A stretch of 64,000 nt of DNA, taken from the NCBI RefSeq assembly GCF_016907385.1, contig NZ_JAFBBU010000001.1, forward strand, positions 806,001 through 870,000, in the 5' to 3' direction. Shown piece after piece: positions 48,976 to 59,568 of this stretch. How positions within the stretch are numbered: position 1 is the stretch's first letter; each line of letters begins with the position of its first letter. The translations under genes and the position numbers were made by a program. The stretch comes from Subtercola frigoramans (GTDB lineage Bacteria; Actinomycetota; Actinomycetes; Actinomycetales; Microbacteriaceae). The notes beneath the pieces are model-generated. The model ran no database searches, had not been told where the DNA came from, and worked only from the letters and a program-made list of their open reading frames with translations.

Positions 48976-49718
48976 TGATCGTCGCGCCTGCAACGACTCC
49001 GGCACAGGCCGAGGCTTGGCATGCTCTGTTCCGTGTGTACGAGTACCACCCGGTCGGCTGGGCGGTAGTCGGCGGACAGATGGTGCATTCGCTCTGTTGG
49101 GAACGAGGAGCGAACCCGCCGCGGCCGACACAGGATGCTGACACCGTTCTGGATGTGCGAGCGAAGCCCACCATGCTCTTCGACTTCACGAGCACCCTGC
49201 AAGCTCTCGGGTTCGAATCTGCCGGTGAAGCACCCTCTGTCACTGAGGGTGCGAAAGGGGTGCAGCACCGGTTGGTGAAGGGTGACGCGCAGATCGACGT
49301 ATTGATTCCGAGGTTCTTGGGAGAACGGGCCGACAACCGTCTTGGTGTGACCGGCGCCCGCACGATAGCCGCGCCAGGTGGTCAGGGGGCACTGGACCGA
49401 GCCCAACCAGTGGATTTTGAGATCAATGGCGTTATGGGGACTGTTCTGCGGCCAACGCTTCAGGGAGCGATCGTTGCCAAGGCATCGGGGCTGCTTATCG
49501 GTGAAGGCGCAAAGGGCGACCGTCACCTGAATGACCTGGCTATTCTGGCTTCACTGGTCACCCGTCGAGACGCTGTGAGCGTTGGGCTGCCGAGAACAGA
49601 ACGGATCCGCGTGAGGAGGGCGCTAAGCGCCATCCTCGAGCGACCGGCGCTCCATCTTGGAGTTGGTGTCGACGCAGCCACTGTCGAAGCCGTTCGCGAG
49701 CAGTTCTCTGTCCAGTGA
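48975..49718 (+). CDS. AbiEii-like nucleotidyltransferase, predicted toxin
   Basis: A 247-aa protein with nucleotidyltransferase-fold features. GWAVVGGQMVHSLCWERG carries the GG helix, RPTQDADTVLDV gives the two metal-binding Asp residues, and VDFEINGVMGTVLRPT follows. KASGLLIGEGAKGDRHLNDLAILASL resembles the K-x(n)-D-R-x-K-D-x-x-D motif of AbiEii/MNT proteins. AbiEii toxins modify tRNA or bind nucleotides to stop growth after phage infection. The gene is translationally coupled to the HTH gene. It belongs to a mobile-element-rich region, in keeping with a defence or addiction role. Confidence 0.75.
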   Translation: MIVAPATTPAQAEAWHALFRVYEYHPVGWAVVGGQMVHSLCWERGANPPRPTQDADTVLDVRAKPTMLFDFTSTLQALGFESAGEAPSVTEGAKGVQHRLVKGDAQIDVLIPRFLGERADNRLGVTGARTIAAPGGQGALDRAQPVDFEINGVMGTVLRPTLQGAIVAKASGLLIGEGAKGDRHLNDLAILASLVTRRDAVSVGLPRTERIRVRRALSAILERPALHLGVGVDAATVEAVREQFSVQ

Positions 49719-49782
49719 CGACCGGTTCGCCGGGCCGCGTGGTCCCAACAAGAACCCAACATCTCGCTGTCTTTCGCCGTAA

Positions 49783-51273
49783 TCGAACCTCGCCGAAGAA
49801 GGTCGAGATCCGCGAGATTGCGGTGCTGCGACACCGACCGGCGACATCCTCAAAGTAGCGCCGTCGTATACCGCCCTCGGCGCGCAGTCATACGCCCGCA
49901 TGCCCGACGTCTATCCCGACTTCCCTTACGGCTGGGTAAGTTGGGATGACTGGACCAACAAGGTGAACACCATGGTTCAGGCCCGCCTCGACGCCACAAC
50001 GACGACAGGGGTCGACGGCTGGGAGCTATGGAACGAACCGGATTGGACGTGGGACACGACTAAGGCGGGATCCTATCTCGACGGGTGGACCCGGACATTC
50101 CGACTCGTCCGGTTGAAGGATGCTTCGACGCCCATCGTTGGTCCCAGCTACAGCCGTTACGACCACCAGTGGTTGCTCGATTTCCTCACCCGAGCCAAGG
50201 CCGATGGCACCCTACCCGACGTCATCTCATGGCACGAACTCGACGACGGTGTCTGGAACAGCATCGACGAACACGTCGCCGACTACCGCGCGATCGAGAC
50301 ATCCCTCGGTATCTCCCCACGGCCGATCTCGATAAACGAATATGGCTCGCCGTCGCAGGTCGACACTCCCAGCGTAGCTGCGCACTTCATTGCGCAGTTC
50401 GAGCGCACTGGCGTCCGTGATGCTGAACGCGCTTACTGGTACGAGTCTGGAACGGTCGGAGGCCTGGTATGGAACAATCAGCCCGCCGGATCGTACTGGC
50501 TATACAAGTGGTACGGCGAGATGGCGGGGAACATGCTTGCGGTGACGCCATCGGGCGACCTCGACGGTTTCGCCTCATACGACTCAACTCGCAAGATTGT
50601 GAACGTCGCCTTCGGCGGCACGTACGGTGATAACGCAGTGCAGGTCAGGGGGTTGTCAGGCTTCGGCGCCCAAGCACAGGTGACGTTGAACTACACCCCT
50701 CCGTCAGATAGGAAGACGGCGGTCGCAGCCCCAACAACCCTTTCGAAAACTACCTACACCATTGTCAACGGGGCGATCACCGTGCCAATCCTCAATCAGG
50801 ACTATCTCGGGGCTTATCAGCTGGTCGTAACTCCCAACACGGGACCGACGACTGCGTACCAGCAGGTCTACGAGGCCGAAAACGCAACCGTTGTGAATGC
50901 GGCACGCCTGAACTCGACCTCCGCGTCCAACGGAGGCTATGTTGGGCGAATCGACGGTTCATCGAATGCGCGAGACGATAGTTTCGTCGACTTCCTTGTC
51001 GACGTGCCCACGGCCGGCGCCTACTCGATGGCCATTCGCTATGCGAACGGAACCGGAGCAATCTCGACCCAAGGTTTCGCCTATAACGGGGGCGCTTGGT
51101 CGACCGTGAGCTACCCACCCACAACTGGTTGGGGGCAGTTTACGAATTCGGTCAGCACGACACTCACGCTCAGATCCGGGTTCAACACAATCCGACTCGC
51201 GAAAGGATCACCGTTCCTCGGCGCTACCAGCGGATACGCCGAACTCGACTCGATCACGCTGACAAAACAGTAA
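49783..51273 (+). pseudogene. Glycoside hydrolase (clan A type) with C-terminal CBM, 5'-truncated
   Basis: The frame opens after a stop at 49780 and reads GDILKVAPSYTALGAQSYAR before the first ATG (49900). From that ATG, 457 residues follow. The clan GH-A catalytic residues are visible as ELWNEPDW (acid/base Glu46) and SINEYGSP (nucleophile Glu147). The C-terminal domain from YEAENATVVNAARL (about residue 325) is a CBM35/CBM6-like carbohydrate-binding module. There is no signal peptide and the first barrel strands are missing, so the gene lost its 5' end, probably when the mobile region to the left arrived. The catalytic fold would be incomplete. Confidence 0.75.
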
Positions 51274-51295
51274 ACAATTCAACACAGAGTAAATC

Positions 51296-51336
51296 AGCCG
51301 GGGGTGGTGGTGGCTCGCACGCCACCAGCCCCGGCT
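51296..51336 (+). terminator. Terminator after the glycoside hydrolase remnant
   Basis: AGCCGGGG (51296-51303) pairs with CCCCGGCT (51329-51336), and GGTGGTGGC pairs inside with GCCACC. It is a GC-rich stem without a T tract, between convergent genes. Confidence 0.7.
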
Positions 51337-51478
51337 CCTGTCCTCAGCCTGAACGGGTGGTCGGTATCGATGTAGCCGCTCCCGCGACCCGAGGGTCTGC
51401 GTCGCGACTGGCACGAGGGTTTCGCACCAGCTGATCCCCGTCGCAGGCTCTCATGATGGCCACTATTCTGCCGCACTA

Positions 51479-52627
51479 TTACAAACCTAATCCTGCTGAC
51501 CCCGAACCCCATGCCTCAAGAGCAGCGCCTACTTCAGGCCGCCGTTCGTGCCTGATGGCCGCACGATAGGCGTTCTCCAATATCGCGTGGATCTCCACAC
51601 GCTGCTTCGCCTCGGCGGAATGCACAGCCGCCTCGACCATCGCCAAGCTCAGGATGTTCGAGCGCACGTCACCCGAGGGCGTTTGGCCAGTGCGCAGCGC
51701 CGCAATGAACTCATCGAGCGCACCGGCGATCTCAATCGGCTTGTCGCCAGCGGCAGAATGGGCCTCGTTTATCAGGGAAGACGAACTCGGCTCCGCATAT
51801 CCTTCGAGGTACTCGACCTCGATCTTTTCGTCGCCGTCCCACGTCGCCGTTCCGCCTGCGCCGTTCACCCGCCACTGCCCGTTCCACGAGGTTTCGAGGC
51901 CGGCACTCACCCAGCTGCCGGTGTAGTGGTAGCGCAGCCCGCCGTCGAATTCGAAGAGAGCCGTCGCCGCCGCGTCGCCCCGGTACCAGCTCCAGCTCGG
52001 GTTCGATTCTTGGCAGTATACCGAAACGGGGTTTGTGCCGAAGAGGTAGCGCGCGGCGTCGAAGGCGTGGATGGCCATGTCAACCAAGAGCGGGCTGGGC
52101 ATCTCTTCGCGAAAACCGCCGAAGCGAGCACTGCGAAAGAATTCGGTCCGAGCGATCTCCACCGAACCGAGCGATCCGATGGCGCGCTTATATCGCGCGA
52201 TAGAGGGGTAGTACCGGCGAGACTGGCTGGTCATCAGAAGCTGCCCTGTCACCTCGGCCGCTGCCGCAAGCGAGAGCGCCTCAGCGACGGTCGGCGCGAT
52301 GGGTTTCTCGCAGAGCACGGGCAGCCCGGCGAACAGCGCCTGGGTATTGACCGCATGGTGGGCCGCAGGGATGGTGACGTTCACTATCGCGTTGGCACCG
52401 CGCTCCCGCGCAACCTCGACCAGGTTCGTACCGATCGTGACGGAGCTGAGGCCGAGCTCACCGGCAACCGCGCGAGCCAGTTCGACGTTGAGATCAACGA
52501 GCCCGACCAATTCGACCTCCGGCGAGGCGGTGAGTGTGGCGATCCAATTTCGACCCATCTCGCCTGCACCTACCAAAACGACCCGCACGGGGGCAGCATG
52601 GTCGGCAACGGTGCGAAAGGCGCTCAT
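51479..52627 (-). CDS. Gfo/Idh/MocA family oxidoreductase
   Basis: A 382-aa NAD(P)-dependent sugar or inositol dehydrogenase-like protein. N-terminal Rossmann fold with [19 protein letters not shown]; catalytic EKP in [23 protein letters not shown] matches the conserved D/H helix. The ATG at 52627 overlaps the ThuA stop by 4 bp; the longer frame lacks homology. It is the last gene of the leftward transport operon, so it probably oxidises the imported sugar or its derivative. Its second substrate domain does not reveal the sugar. Confidence 0.92.
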   Translation of the reverse strand: MSAFRTVADHAAPVRVVLVGAGEMGRNWIATLTASPEVELVGLVDLNVELARAVAGELGLSSVTIGTNLVEVARERGANAIVNVTIPAAHHAVNTQALFAGLPVLCEKPIAPTVAEALSLAAAAEVTGQLLMTSQSRRYYPSIARYKRAIGSLGSVEIARTEFFRSARFGGFREEMPSPLLVDMAIHAFDAARYLFGTNPVSVYCQESNPSWSWYRGDAAATALFEFDGGLRYHYTGSWVSAGLETSWNGQWRVNGAGGTATWDGDEKIEVEYLEGYAEPSSSSLINEAHSAAGDKPIEIAGALDEFIAALRTGQTPSGDVRSNILSLAMVEAAVHSAEAKQRVEIHAILENAYRAAIRHERRPEVGAALEAWGSGSAGLGL

Positions 52628-53487
52628 GCGGTTGGCCCGGAGGTGGTCGCCGCTTCGGCAGCAGCATCCGACTTGGCATCGAGCGCAGCGCCGACAGCCT
52701 CTGCACTGATCGGGCCGTCGTACCCGTGCCCGGTGAAGAAGTCGTCTGTGTCGTACCGCAACAGAACGGGAATCTCCCGTCGAGTAGTGGCGCTGGCCGC
52801 CCATTCGACAGAGTTGGCGATCACTCGGCGAATGTCGGGGTGGTGGTACACCGGGAAGTCCTGGTCTCCGGGGCTGAAGTAGAAGATTTTGCCGTTGCCT
52901 CGGGTGAAGGTCATTCCGCTGCGAAACACCTCCCCCCCGCTGAATGAGCTGATGAAGATGAGTTCGTCTGGCGTCGGTACGTCGAACTGTTCTCCGTACA
53001 TTTCCTGCTCGGGGATTTCGATGGGGTGCGGCACTCCTTGGGCGATGGGGTGGGACGGGTTGACCGTCCAAACCAACTCCCTGTCGTGTTCGCTCCGCCA
53101 TCGGAGCGTGCACGTGGTGCCCATGAGAGTGGTGAAGATCTTCGACCAGTGGCCGGAGTGCAGCACGATGAGGCCCATGCCCGAGAGCACGTGCCGCTGT
53201 ACTCGCAGCACTACCTCATCTGACACCTCGTCGTGCGCGGCGTGCCCCCACCAGGTGAGCACATCGGTCGTCGCCAGCACCTCCTCGCTGAGCCCGTGCT
53301 CGGGGTCGTCGAGCAGAGCTGTGGTCACACTCACTCGGTCGCCAAGCAGCGCGTCGATGCCGTTCTTTATTGTGTTGTGCATGCCGTCTGGGTAGAGTGC
53401 GGCGACGTGCGGTTCGATCTGTTCGTGCCGGTTTTCGCCCCAGACGACCACGTTGAGGGTTCGGCCGGCAGCTTTCGTGGTGTACAC
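52624..53487 (-). CDS. ThuA-domain protein (trehalose-utilisation type)
   Basis: A 287-aa protein with a class-I glutamine-amidotransferase-like fold. Visible are [45 protein letters not shown] and [15 protein letters not shown], all typical of ThuA domains in trehalose and disaccharide catabolism. The GTG start at 53487 has AAAGGA at 8 bp. It overlaps the Gfo/Idh gene by 4 bp and follows the permease gene by 89 bp. ThuA, Gfo/Idh and ABC uptake genes occur together in disaccharide 3-keto pathways, which is the likely use here. Confidence 0.88.
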   Translation of the reverse strand: MYTTKAAGRTLNVVVWGENRHEQIEPHVAALYPDGMHNTIKNGIDALLGDRVSVTTALLDDPEHGLSEEVLATTDVLTWWGHAAHDEVSDEVVLRVQRHVLSGMGLIVLHSGHWSKIFTTLMGTTCTLRWRSEHDRELVWTVNPSHPIAQGVPHPIEIPEQEMYGEQFDVPTPDELIFISSFSGGEVFRSGMTFTRGNGKIFYFSPGDQDFPVYHHPDIRRVIANSVEWAASATTRREIPVLLRYDTDDFFTGHGYDGPISAEAVGAALDAKSDAAAEAATTSGPTA

Positions 53488-53576
53488 GCGAGTGTTCCTT
53501 TCGTGCGAGTGATGAAGTGGGGGTTTAGGGATGCTCGGGGCCAGTCGGTCATGCGGCTGATGTCTCTCAGGCACAG

Positions 53577-54389
53577 TCATTTCACCGCACCGCCGAGCGC
53601 GCCAGCGGCGATGTAGCGTTGGGCGAACAGCAGCAGAATGAACGCCGGCACAGACGACAGAACCGCGGTCGCCATCACGGGAGACCAGCTTTGTACGTTC
53701 GCGCTGAGGTACGAATAGATTCCGAGGGTGACCGGCTTCACAGCATCCGAGGTGGTGAGTGTCAACGCGAAGACGAAGTCGCTCCAGGTGAAGAGAAATG
53801 CGAACAGGCCGGCCGTGATGATCGAGTTGCGGCTGATCGGAATCACGATCGACCAGAACGCCCTCAGATGCCCCGCCCCGTCGACACGAGCTGCTTCGAC
53901 CAGAGACGGCGGAATGGTGACCATGAATGACCGCATGATGAGAATCGCGAACGGTATCGAACTCGTCGCATCGGCCAGCACCAGGCCCGGAATGCTGTTG
54001 AGCAGCCCCATCGAATTGAACGCCGTGTAGAGCGCATTTGCAATGACAATTCCGGGAATCATCTGCGAGATGAGCAGTGCGACCAGCACAAGGTTCATCC
54101 ACCGCAGCCGGAACTTCGCCAGGGCGTAGGCTGCCGGAGTGGCGACTGCGAGGGTGAAGGCCACCGTGAAGAGCGACACAACCAGGCTCGTGCCCAGGTT
54201 CGCGCCCTGTTCGTTGAAAGCCTGGACATAGCCGGCGAACGAGGGGTTCAGCGGTAGCAGAGAGCTGTTGACCGAACTGCCTCCTTTTTGCAGCGAGGTG
54301 TTGATCATCCAGTAGACCGGAAAGAGCATGATGGCGAGGAAGAGAACGCCGAGAAGAGTGCCGCCGAGACCGCGCGTGTTGGAGTGCAT
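53577..54389 (-). CDS. ABC sugar transporter permease, MalG/UgpE type
   Basis: A 270-aa inner-membrane permease with six TM helices. The ATPase-coupling EAA loop is [25 protein letters not shown]. It ends in the [15 protein letters not shown] motif common to carbohydrate-uptake-1 permeases. The ATG at 54389 starts [10 protein letters not shown]. Its partner permease ends 14 bp upstream. No ATPase gene is in the operon, so a shared MsiK-like ATPase is probably used. Confidence 0.94.
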   Translation of the reverse strand: MHSNTRGLGGTLLGVLFLAIMLFPVYWMINTSLQKGGSSVNSSLLPLNPSFAGYVQAFNEQGANLGTSLVVSLFTVAFTLAVATPAAYALAKFRLRWMNLVLVALLISQMIPGIVIANALYTAFNSMGLLNSIPGLVLADATSSIPFAILIMRSFMVTIPPSLVEAARVDGAGHLRAFWSIVIPISRNSIITAGLFAFLFTWSDFVFALTLTTSDAVKPVTLGIYSYLSANVQSWSPVMATAVLSSVPAFILLLFAQRYIAAGALGGAVK

Positions 54390-54403
54390 TGTTCCGCCCC
54401 GCC

Positions 54404-55387
54404 TTACTCGTCGACCGCGCGGCGGTTGCTGCGCAGGTAGATGAAGCTGAAGACCAGCGAGATGACGATGAGAATATTGCTCACCGCTGCACCAGGCCCG
54501 AAGGCGAATTCGACGAACGAACGGTGGTACGAGTCGGTCGCGAGCGTCTGTGTGGAATTGGCTGGCCCGCCGCCGGTGAGACCCAAAATTATGTCGAGCA
54601 CTTTGAGCGTATAGACCACACCTAGCACCAGTACCACTGACACAACGGGCCGAAGGTTCGGCCAGGTGATGTTCCAAAACGTCTGAGCCCTGGTCGCGCC
54701 GTCGAGCGCTGCCGCCTCGTACAGTTCGGGCGGTATCTCTTGCAACCCGCTGTAGAGAATGGTGACATTGAACGGAATTCCGAGCCAGACGTTGACGAGA
54801 ATGACGGCGACCAGCGCCACATTCGGGTCGACCAGCCACGGCACCGAACCCAGGTGCAGTGCCTTGAGAAGCTCGTTGATCACGCCGCTGTCTTGGTCCA
54901 GCATCCACTTCCACACCGCGCTCGACGCGATGAGAGGCAGCAGCCACGGCACGAGCAGCAGCGCTCGCAAGAAGCTGTTCAGCGGAAAGCGGCGTTGGAA
55001 GAACAGCGCGAGAGCTAGGCCGATCGCAAATTGACCGATGATCGAGCCGACGGTGAACAGCGCTGTGTTGATGATCGTGGTGGGGAACAGGCTGCTGGCG
55101 ATGACGGTGACGTAGTTGGCGACACCCACAAAGGGAGCTTCACCGGTGTAGAAGGTCTTCGTCGTGTAGTCCTGCAGGCTCATCACGATGTTCTTCGCAA
55201 CGGGATAGCCGAAGAAGAAAGCAATGTACAGGATGGCCGGGGCGACAAAGGCCCATTGGATGAGCACCTCATGGCGACGGTGGTTCGTCGCCCGGATGGG
55301 CCTGGGCGTGGGCGTGGGCAGCGCGCCTCGATTGCGGCGAGGCATGGCAGCAGGTTCTGTGCCGGCTTCCGCAGCGGTGGTTGTCAT
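54404..55387 (-). CDS. ABC sugar transporter permease, MalF/UgpA type
   Basis: A 327-aa permease with six TM helices and a 40-residue cytosolic N-terminus. The EAA loop is [25 protein letters not shown]. The ATG at 55387 ([11 protein letters not shown]) was chosen over an ATG seven codons upstream because AAAAGGA lies 7 bp before it. It works with the MalG-like partner and the binding protein encoded upstream. Confidence 0.94.
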   Translation of the reverse strand: MTTTAAEAGTEPAAMPRRNRGALPTPTPRPIRATNHRRHEVLIQWAFVAPAILYIAFFFGYPVAKNIVMSLQDYTTKTFYTGEAPFVGVANYVTVIASSLFPTTIINTALFTVGSIIGQFAIGLALALFFQRRFPLNSFLRALLLVPWLLPLIASSAVWKWMLDQDSGVINELLKALHLGSVPWLVDPNVALVAVILVNVWLGIPFNVTILYSGLQEIPPELYEAAALDGATRAQTFWNITWPNLRPVVSVVLVLGVVYTLKVLDIILGLTGGGPANSTQTLATDSYHRSFVEFAFGPGAAVSNILIVISLVFSFIYLRSNRRAVDE

Positions 55388-55440
55388 GGCGATTCCTTTT
55401 CGTTTCAATCGAGGCGCGCGCGACGCATCAGTGCAACCTG

Positions 55441-56646
55441 TTACTGGTTCTGGGCTTGGGCCAGGGCGTCGGTGGGTGTCGCCTTGCCGGTCAGTGCAAG
55501 CTGCTCGGCCGTGTAGATGCGTGTGGCGGCGGCAGGCCAGTCGGCGCCGAGTTCACCAGTGCGGGCTCTGGCCGTAGCGACCGTGGTTGCGAACGAGGCG
55601 AGCAAGGGGTTTTCGGCCACCGCCTTCGTCGCAACGGTGAGGGTGGAGGGAATCAGTCCGGCACTCTTGGCGATGGTGGCCTGATTCTCATCGCTGTTGA
55701 TGCAGGCCACGATCTTGCCCGCCGTCGCCATGGTGTCTTTGTTGCCCGTGTTCGGAACATTGAAGGTCTCACCTCCGAGAGGCGCGACCGGCTTGTCTGT
55801 GGCCAACTTGCCGGGGATAGGCACCGAAGCCCAGTGCAGGTTGGTGAACTTCGCCAGCGCCGGGAACTGCCACGGGCCGTTGACCATCATTGCGGTCTTG
55901 CCAGCGGTGAACTGGTCGAGCACATCGTTCTGCGACCAGTTGACAACACTCTTCGAAGCTGAACCATTGTCGACCATATCGACGAGCAGCTGCAGGGCCT
56001 GGGCCGTCTGCGGGGTGGCAATGTCCTTCTCGTCGCCGCCGTTGGTCCACATGAACGGCAAGAACTGCCAGGTGCCCTCGAAGGTGTTGATGCCAGAGAA
56101 AGCGAATCCATATTGGTCTCCTGAGGTCAGCTTGGTGGCGTCGGCCTTCAGCTCATCCCAGGTCGTCGGCGGCGTCAGGCCCGCAGCCGTGAAGAGATCG
56201 GTGTTGTAGAACAGGGCGATCGAGTTCACGCCGGGGGCCAACCCATATAGTTTTCCGTTGTAGGTTCCGGCGCTCACCACGCCCGGCGCGAAACCCTCAC
56301 CCGTGATGCCGTAGTCTGCCAGGGGCGACAGTGCGCCTGAGGCGGCGATCTGCTGAACTTCGGGGTTGTCGAGCATCAGAACGTCGGGGAGCGTTTTCGA
56401 TGATGACTGCTGCAGAACCTTCGCAATGAGCCCTGCTGCAGGAACATGGGTCGACGTGACAGTGACGCCGTTTTGCGCGCCGCAGGCCTGATAGATGCCA
56501 TCCATCACGGACGACTGCGGTGCCGAGTAGTAGTCTTCGACGGTCAGCGATGTCGACGACGAGCCCGCCGAAGACGAACACCCTACGAGGGCCACGCCTA
56601 CTACCACGGTTGTGATCGCCGCGACGGCGATGCGAGATTTCCACAT
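55441..56646 (-). CDS. Extracellular sugar-binding lipoprotein (family 1)
   Basis: A 401-aa solute-binding protein. A signal peptide (MWKSRIAVAAITTVVVGVA) ends in the lipobox LVGC, so it is a surface lipoprotein. Internal motifs such as LPDVLMLDNPEVQQIAASG, GLAPGVNSIALFYNTDLF, GKTAMMVNGPWQFPAL and APLGGETFNV are characteristic of family 1 binding proteins. GCAAAGGAG precedes the ATG. As first gene of the leftward operon it is directly downstream of the candidate LacI operators. Confidence 0.95.
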   Translation of the reverse strand: MWKSRIAVAAITTVVVGVALVGCSSSAGSSSTSLTVEDYYSAPQSSVMDGIYQACGAQNGVTVTSTHVPAAGLIAKVLQQSSSKTLPDVLMLDNPEVQQIAASGALSPLADYGITGEGFAPGVVSAGTYNGKLYGLAPGVNSIALFYNTDLFTAAGLTPPTTWDELKADATKLTSGDQYGFAFSGINTFEGTWQFLPFMWTNGGDEKDIATPQTAQALQLLVDMVDNGSASKSVVNWSQNDVLDQFTAGKTAMMVNGPWQFPALAKFTNLHWASVPIPGKLATDKPVAPLGGETFNVPNTGNKDTMATAGKIVACINSDENQATIAKSAGLIPSTLTVATKAVAENPLLASFATTVATARARTGELGADWPAAATRIYTAEQLALTGKATPTDALAQAQNQ

Positions 56647-56752
56647 GCGAAATAGCTCCTTTGCTGTTGGTCATGCTGAGTTCAGTTCGCGCCCTGGTCG
56701 GTCTGTCAGCATCACGGCCGGTCGTTGTTTCGTATCGACTTCATGAATAGAT

Positions 56753-56880
56753 CAAAGCGCTTAACCCACCATTCAAAAAATCTGACCTTGAACTGACGAG
56801 TGCGGCATTTCCGGGGTGCGATAGTCATCCTGAAGCCCCGCCGGGTTCTTGTCAAGAAAAATCTAAGCGGTTAACTAGAT
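56753..56880. promoter_or_regulatory. Candidate LacI-family operators in the divergent region
   Basis: Two CG-centred sites lie between the binding-protein gene and the LacI gene: AAAGCGCTTAAC at 56754-56765 (core AAGCGCTT is a perfect palindrome) and CTAAGCGGTTAAC at 56863-56875. Both share AAGCGSTTAAC. The position suits control of both directions. The remaining bases of the 294-bp region are AT-richer than average, as expected for promoters. Confidence 0.6.
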
Positions 56881-56940
56881 TTACTGTGATAATCATTTTC
56901 AGCCGACGAATTCCGCTGGTAGAGAGCGAGGAGCATGCCC

Positions 56941-57966
56941 ATGGCAACGATGCAGGATGTCGCTGACCGCGCCGGGGTCTCGATCGCGACGGTATCGTTC
57001 GTGGTGAACGAGACGAAGAAAGTCTCGATGAAGACCCGTGAACGGGTGACTGCGGCGATGGCTGAACTCGGCTACCACCGCAACGTAGTAGCTCGCGCCC
57101 TGGCGAGCCAACAGACCCACATCGTCGCATTGCTCTACCCCGCCCTCGACCACCGCAACGGCCCTGCGACCACCGCTTTCGTGACCCAGGCCGCGCTCTC
57201 GGCCAGGGCGCGCGGCTACGACCTCGTGCTCTGGCCGCTGAGCAGCGAGCCAGACCAGATGGCGCGCCTCATAGCCGGCGGACTCGTCGACGGGGTCGTG
57301 CTGATGGATGTTCGGCTACACGATGCGCGCGTCGACGCCCTCGTACATTCCCAGACGCCGTTCTCGCTCATCGGCCGTACCTCAGACGCCGGGCACCCGT
57401 TCGTTGATATTGATTTCGAAATCACCCTCGAAGCCGCCGTCGATCACCTCTGCACACTAGGGCACAAGCACATCGCTCTGGTGAGCGAACGGTTGCCCAG
57501 CGAACCCCTCAGCGACCTAGGCTACCTCGTGCGCAGCGAAGACGCTTACCGGGCATCGATGGAGGCGAGGGGACTGACGCCTTTTGTCATTGGCTGTGCC
57601 GGCACCACCCAGGCCGGTCGAGAGGGCGCGCGTCGCGTTTTTCATGACGCCCCGGCCACGACCGCCGTCATCGTCATCAACGAGAACGCCGCGTTCGGGT
57701 TGCTGAGCGGCGTTGTCGGCGAAGGCTATTCTGTGCCCCGCGACGTCTCGATGATCTCGCTCAGCACTTCGTTCGATGTCGGCGGGCTCACCGATCCCGT
57801 TCTGACCACGATGAAGGTACCCGCAACCGAACTCGCCGCGCTTGGTGTGGACTCCCTTATCGACCAGATCGAGGAGCATGCCACCGCGCCGCAGGCACTG
57901 ATTCCGTGTGAACTCGTCATCGCCGAATCCACCGCCCAGGCCCACGATCGGAGCCAGATATCATGA
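56941..57966 (+). CDS. LacI-family transcriptional regulator
   Basis: A 341-aa repressor. The HTH is MQDVADRAGVSIATVSFVVN, followed by a hinge helix around VVARALAS, which inserts in the minor groove. The sugar-binding domain begins HIVALLYPALDHR. The ATG at 56941 was chosen over 56935 because GAGGAG ends 7 bp before it, whereas 56935 would be only 1 bp away. It is divergent from the sugar ABC operon and overlaps the next gene by 4 bp. It likely represses both until the imported sugar or a derivative is present. Confidence 0.93.
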   Translation: MATMQDVADRAGVSIATVSFVVNETKKVSMKTRERVTAAMAELGYHRNVVARALASQQTHIVALLYPALDHRNGPATTAFVTQAALSARARGYDLVLWPLSSEPDQMARLIAGGLVDGVVLMDVRLHDARVDALVHSQTPFSLIGRTSDAGHPFVDIDFEITLEAAVDHLCTLGHKHIALVSERLPSEPLSDLGYLVRSEDAYRASMEARGLTPFVIGCAGTTQAGREGARRVFHDAPATTAVIVINENAAFGLLSGVVGEGYSVPRDVSMISLSTSFDVGGLTDPVLTTMKVPATELAALGVDSLIDQIEEHATAPQALIPCELVIAESTAQAHDRSQIS

Positions 57967-59156
57967 CGAATTCGTCGAAAACGCCGCTGAACGTCGCACT
58001 AGTCGGCCACGGTTTCATGGGCGCCGCCCACTCCCAGGGCTGGCGGGTCGCCCCTCGATTCTTCGACCTAGCCTATGAACCCCGCATGGAGGTGGTCGTG
58101 GGCCAGAACCCCGATCGGGTCGAAGTAGCTCGCGAGAAATTCGGCTGGCAGCGTGGCTCCACCGACTGGCGGAGCGTAATTGATGACCCGGCCATCGATG
58201 TCGTCGACATTTGCACGCCCGGCGGCTCGCACGCCGATATCGCCATCGCCGCCCTTGACGCCGGCAAACACGTGATCTGCGAGAAGCCGTTGGCCAACAC
58301 GCTGGCCCAGGCAGAAGTCATGACCGAGGCAGCCGAACGGGCATCCACCCGTGGCGTGCGCTCCCTCGTCGGATTCAGCTATCGGCGCCTGCCGGCCGCG
58401 GTGCTCGCTCGGCAGTTCATCGAGCAGGGGCGTCTGGGCGAGATCAGGCAGATTCGAGCCGAATACCGACAAGACTGGCTCACAGACGAAAACGCGCCAA
58501 TCACCTGGCGACTGGATCGTGCACTGGCGGGTTCTGGCCCACTCAGCGACCTCGGCGCGCACCTCGTCGACATGGTGCACTTTCTCACCCAATCGACTAT
58601 CAACGCCGTCAGCGCCACGAGCACTACCTTCGTTCGCGAGCGCCCACTCCTTGCCGACCGACGCGGTCTCGGCGGCACCGCCTCAAACGAACGGGGTGAG
58701 GTGACCGTCGAAGACGCCGTGTGGTTCACGGCGAAACTTGGAACGACGGCCGTTGCGTCATTCGAAGCCACGCGGTTCGCCACTGGGCGAAAGAACGCTT
58801 TCCGAATCGAAGTCAGCGGTTCGAGAGGGGCTCTGTACTTCGACGTCGAAAACCTCAACGAGCTCCACTTCTACGACGGCACCGTTGCTCCGGCAGAGCA
58901 GGGTTTCACGCGCATCCTTGTCACCGAGCCCGGTCACCCCTTCGTGTCGGCCTGGTGGCCGGCAGGACACGTGCTCGGCTGGGAACACGCGTTCAGCCAC
59001 CAGATCGCCGACTTCGTCTCAGCCATCAGCTCGGGCGAGAACCCCTCTCCCTCCTTCGCAGACGGCCTGCGGGTTCAGCGAGTACTCGCAGCAACTCAAT
59101 CAAGCGCGCAGAACAACAGCGCGTGGGTTCGACTCGACAGCAGCGCGCCGGCGTGA
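57963..59156 (+). CDS. Gfo/Idh/MocA family oxidoreductase, second copy
   Basis: A 397-aa dehydrogenase of the same superfamily as the one near 52 kb but clearly diverged. LNVALVGHGFMGAAHSQGW is the dinucleotide fold, VICEKPLANT holds the catalytic Lys and LSDLGAHLVDMVHFL the active-site His/Asp. The segment around VRSLVGFSYRRLPAA is typical of the family. It overlaps the LacI gene by 4 bp. Two dehydrogenases with ThuA and ABC genes suggest paired oxidation and reduction of a sugar, as in 3-keto-glycoside pathways (inference). Confidence 0.92.
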   Translation: MTNSSKTPLNVALVGHGFMGAAHSQGWRVAPRFFDLAYEPRMEVVVGQNPDRVEVAREKFGWQRGSTDWRSVIDDPAIDVVDICTPGGSHADIAIAALDAGKHVICEKPLANTLAQAEVMTEAAERASTRGVRSLVGFSYRRLPAAVLARQFIEQGRLGEIRQIRAEYRQDWLTDENAPITWRLDRALAGSGPLSDLGAHLVDMVHFLTQSTINAVSATSTTFVRERPLLADRRGLGGTASNERGEVTVEDAVWFTAKLGTTAVASFEATRFATGRKNAFRIEVSGSRGALYFDVENLNELHFYDGTVAPAEQGFTRILVTEPGHPFVSAWWPAGHVLGWEHAFSHQIADFVSAISSGENPSPSFADGLRVQRVLAATQSSAQNNSAWVRLDSSAPA

Positions 59157-59568
59157 AGATTGGTGATCAAAAAACGTATCCGGCCACTCACTTCTGCAAT
59201 TCCTATGCTCGCCATTAAATTCGCACCTGAGATTTTCGAGGTGGTCGACCCGAATAACGAGACCCATTCGTGCGGATTCCGCCTGCGTAGACGAAAGAGA
59301 TGGGTCGTGCAATCGGAGCGGCACGAACAAGCGGGTCTTCATCGGCGTCGGCGAACGACTCCCTATCTCGCTTCAGCTGAAAGTCTTCATCGTGAACTAA
59401 CGTGGTCCAACCTCGCTTGGTCTGCAATCTAGGAAGTCCTCAATGTGCCCGGGTTCATCGGTTCTGCGCGCTGGATGACGCCGCTGAGAAAGAGTTCGAC
59501 ACTTTCGGCTCTACGTACCTGCCCCCCTCCGGGGGCTTCAGCAGAAGTAGACGACATCGAGGGTGTGC
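59157..59568. other. 412-bp region between convergent genes, no assigned gene
   Basis: A minus-strand frame (59215-59427; about 70 codons with DEDFQLKRDRESFADAD) has no recognised family and no good start. A small hairpin GCCCCC/GGGGGC lies at about 59521-59537. Nothing else is supported. Confidence 0.4.

Noticed and set aside
59215..59427. 70-codon minus-strand frame between convergent genes
   Set aside because: No family resemblance, no good start signal, and the region shows no codon-bias support.
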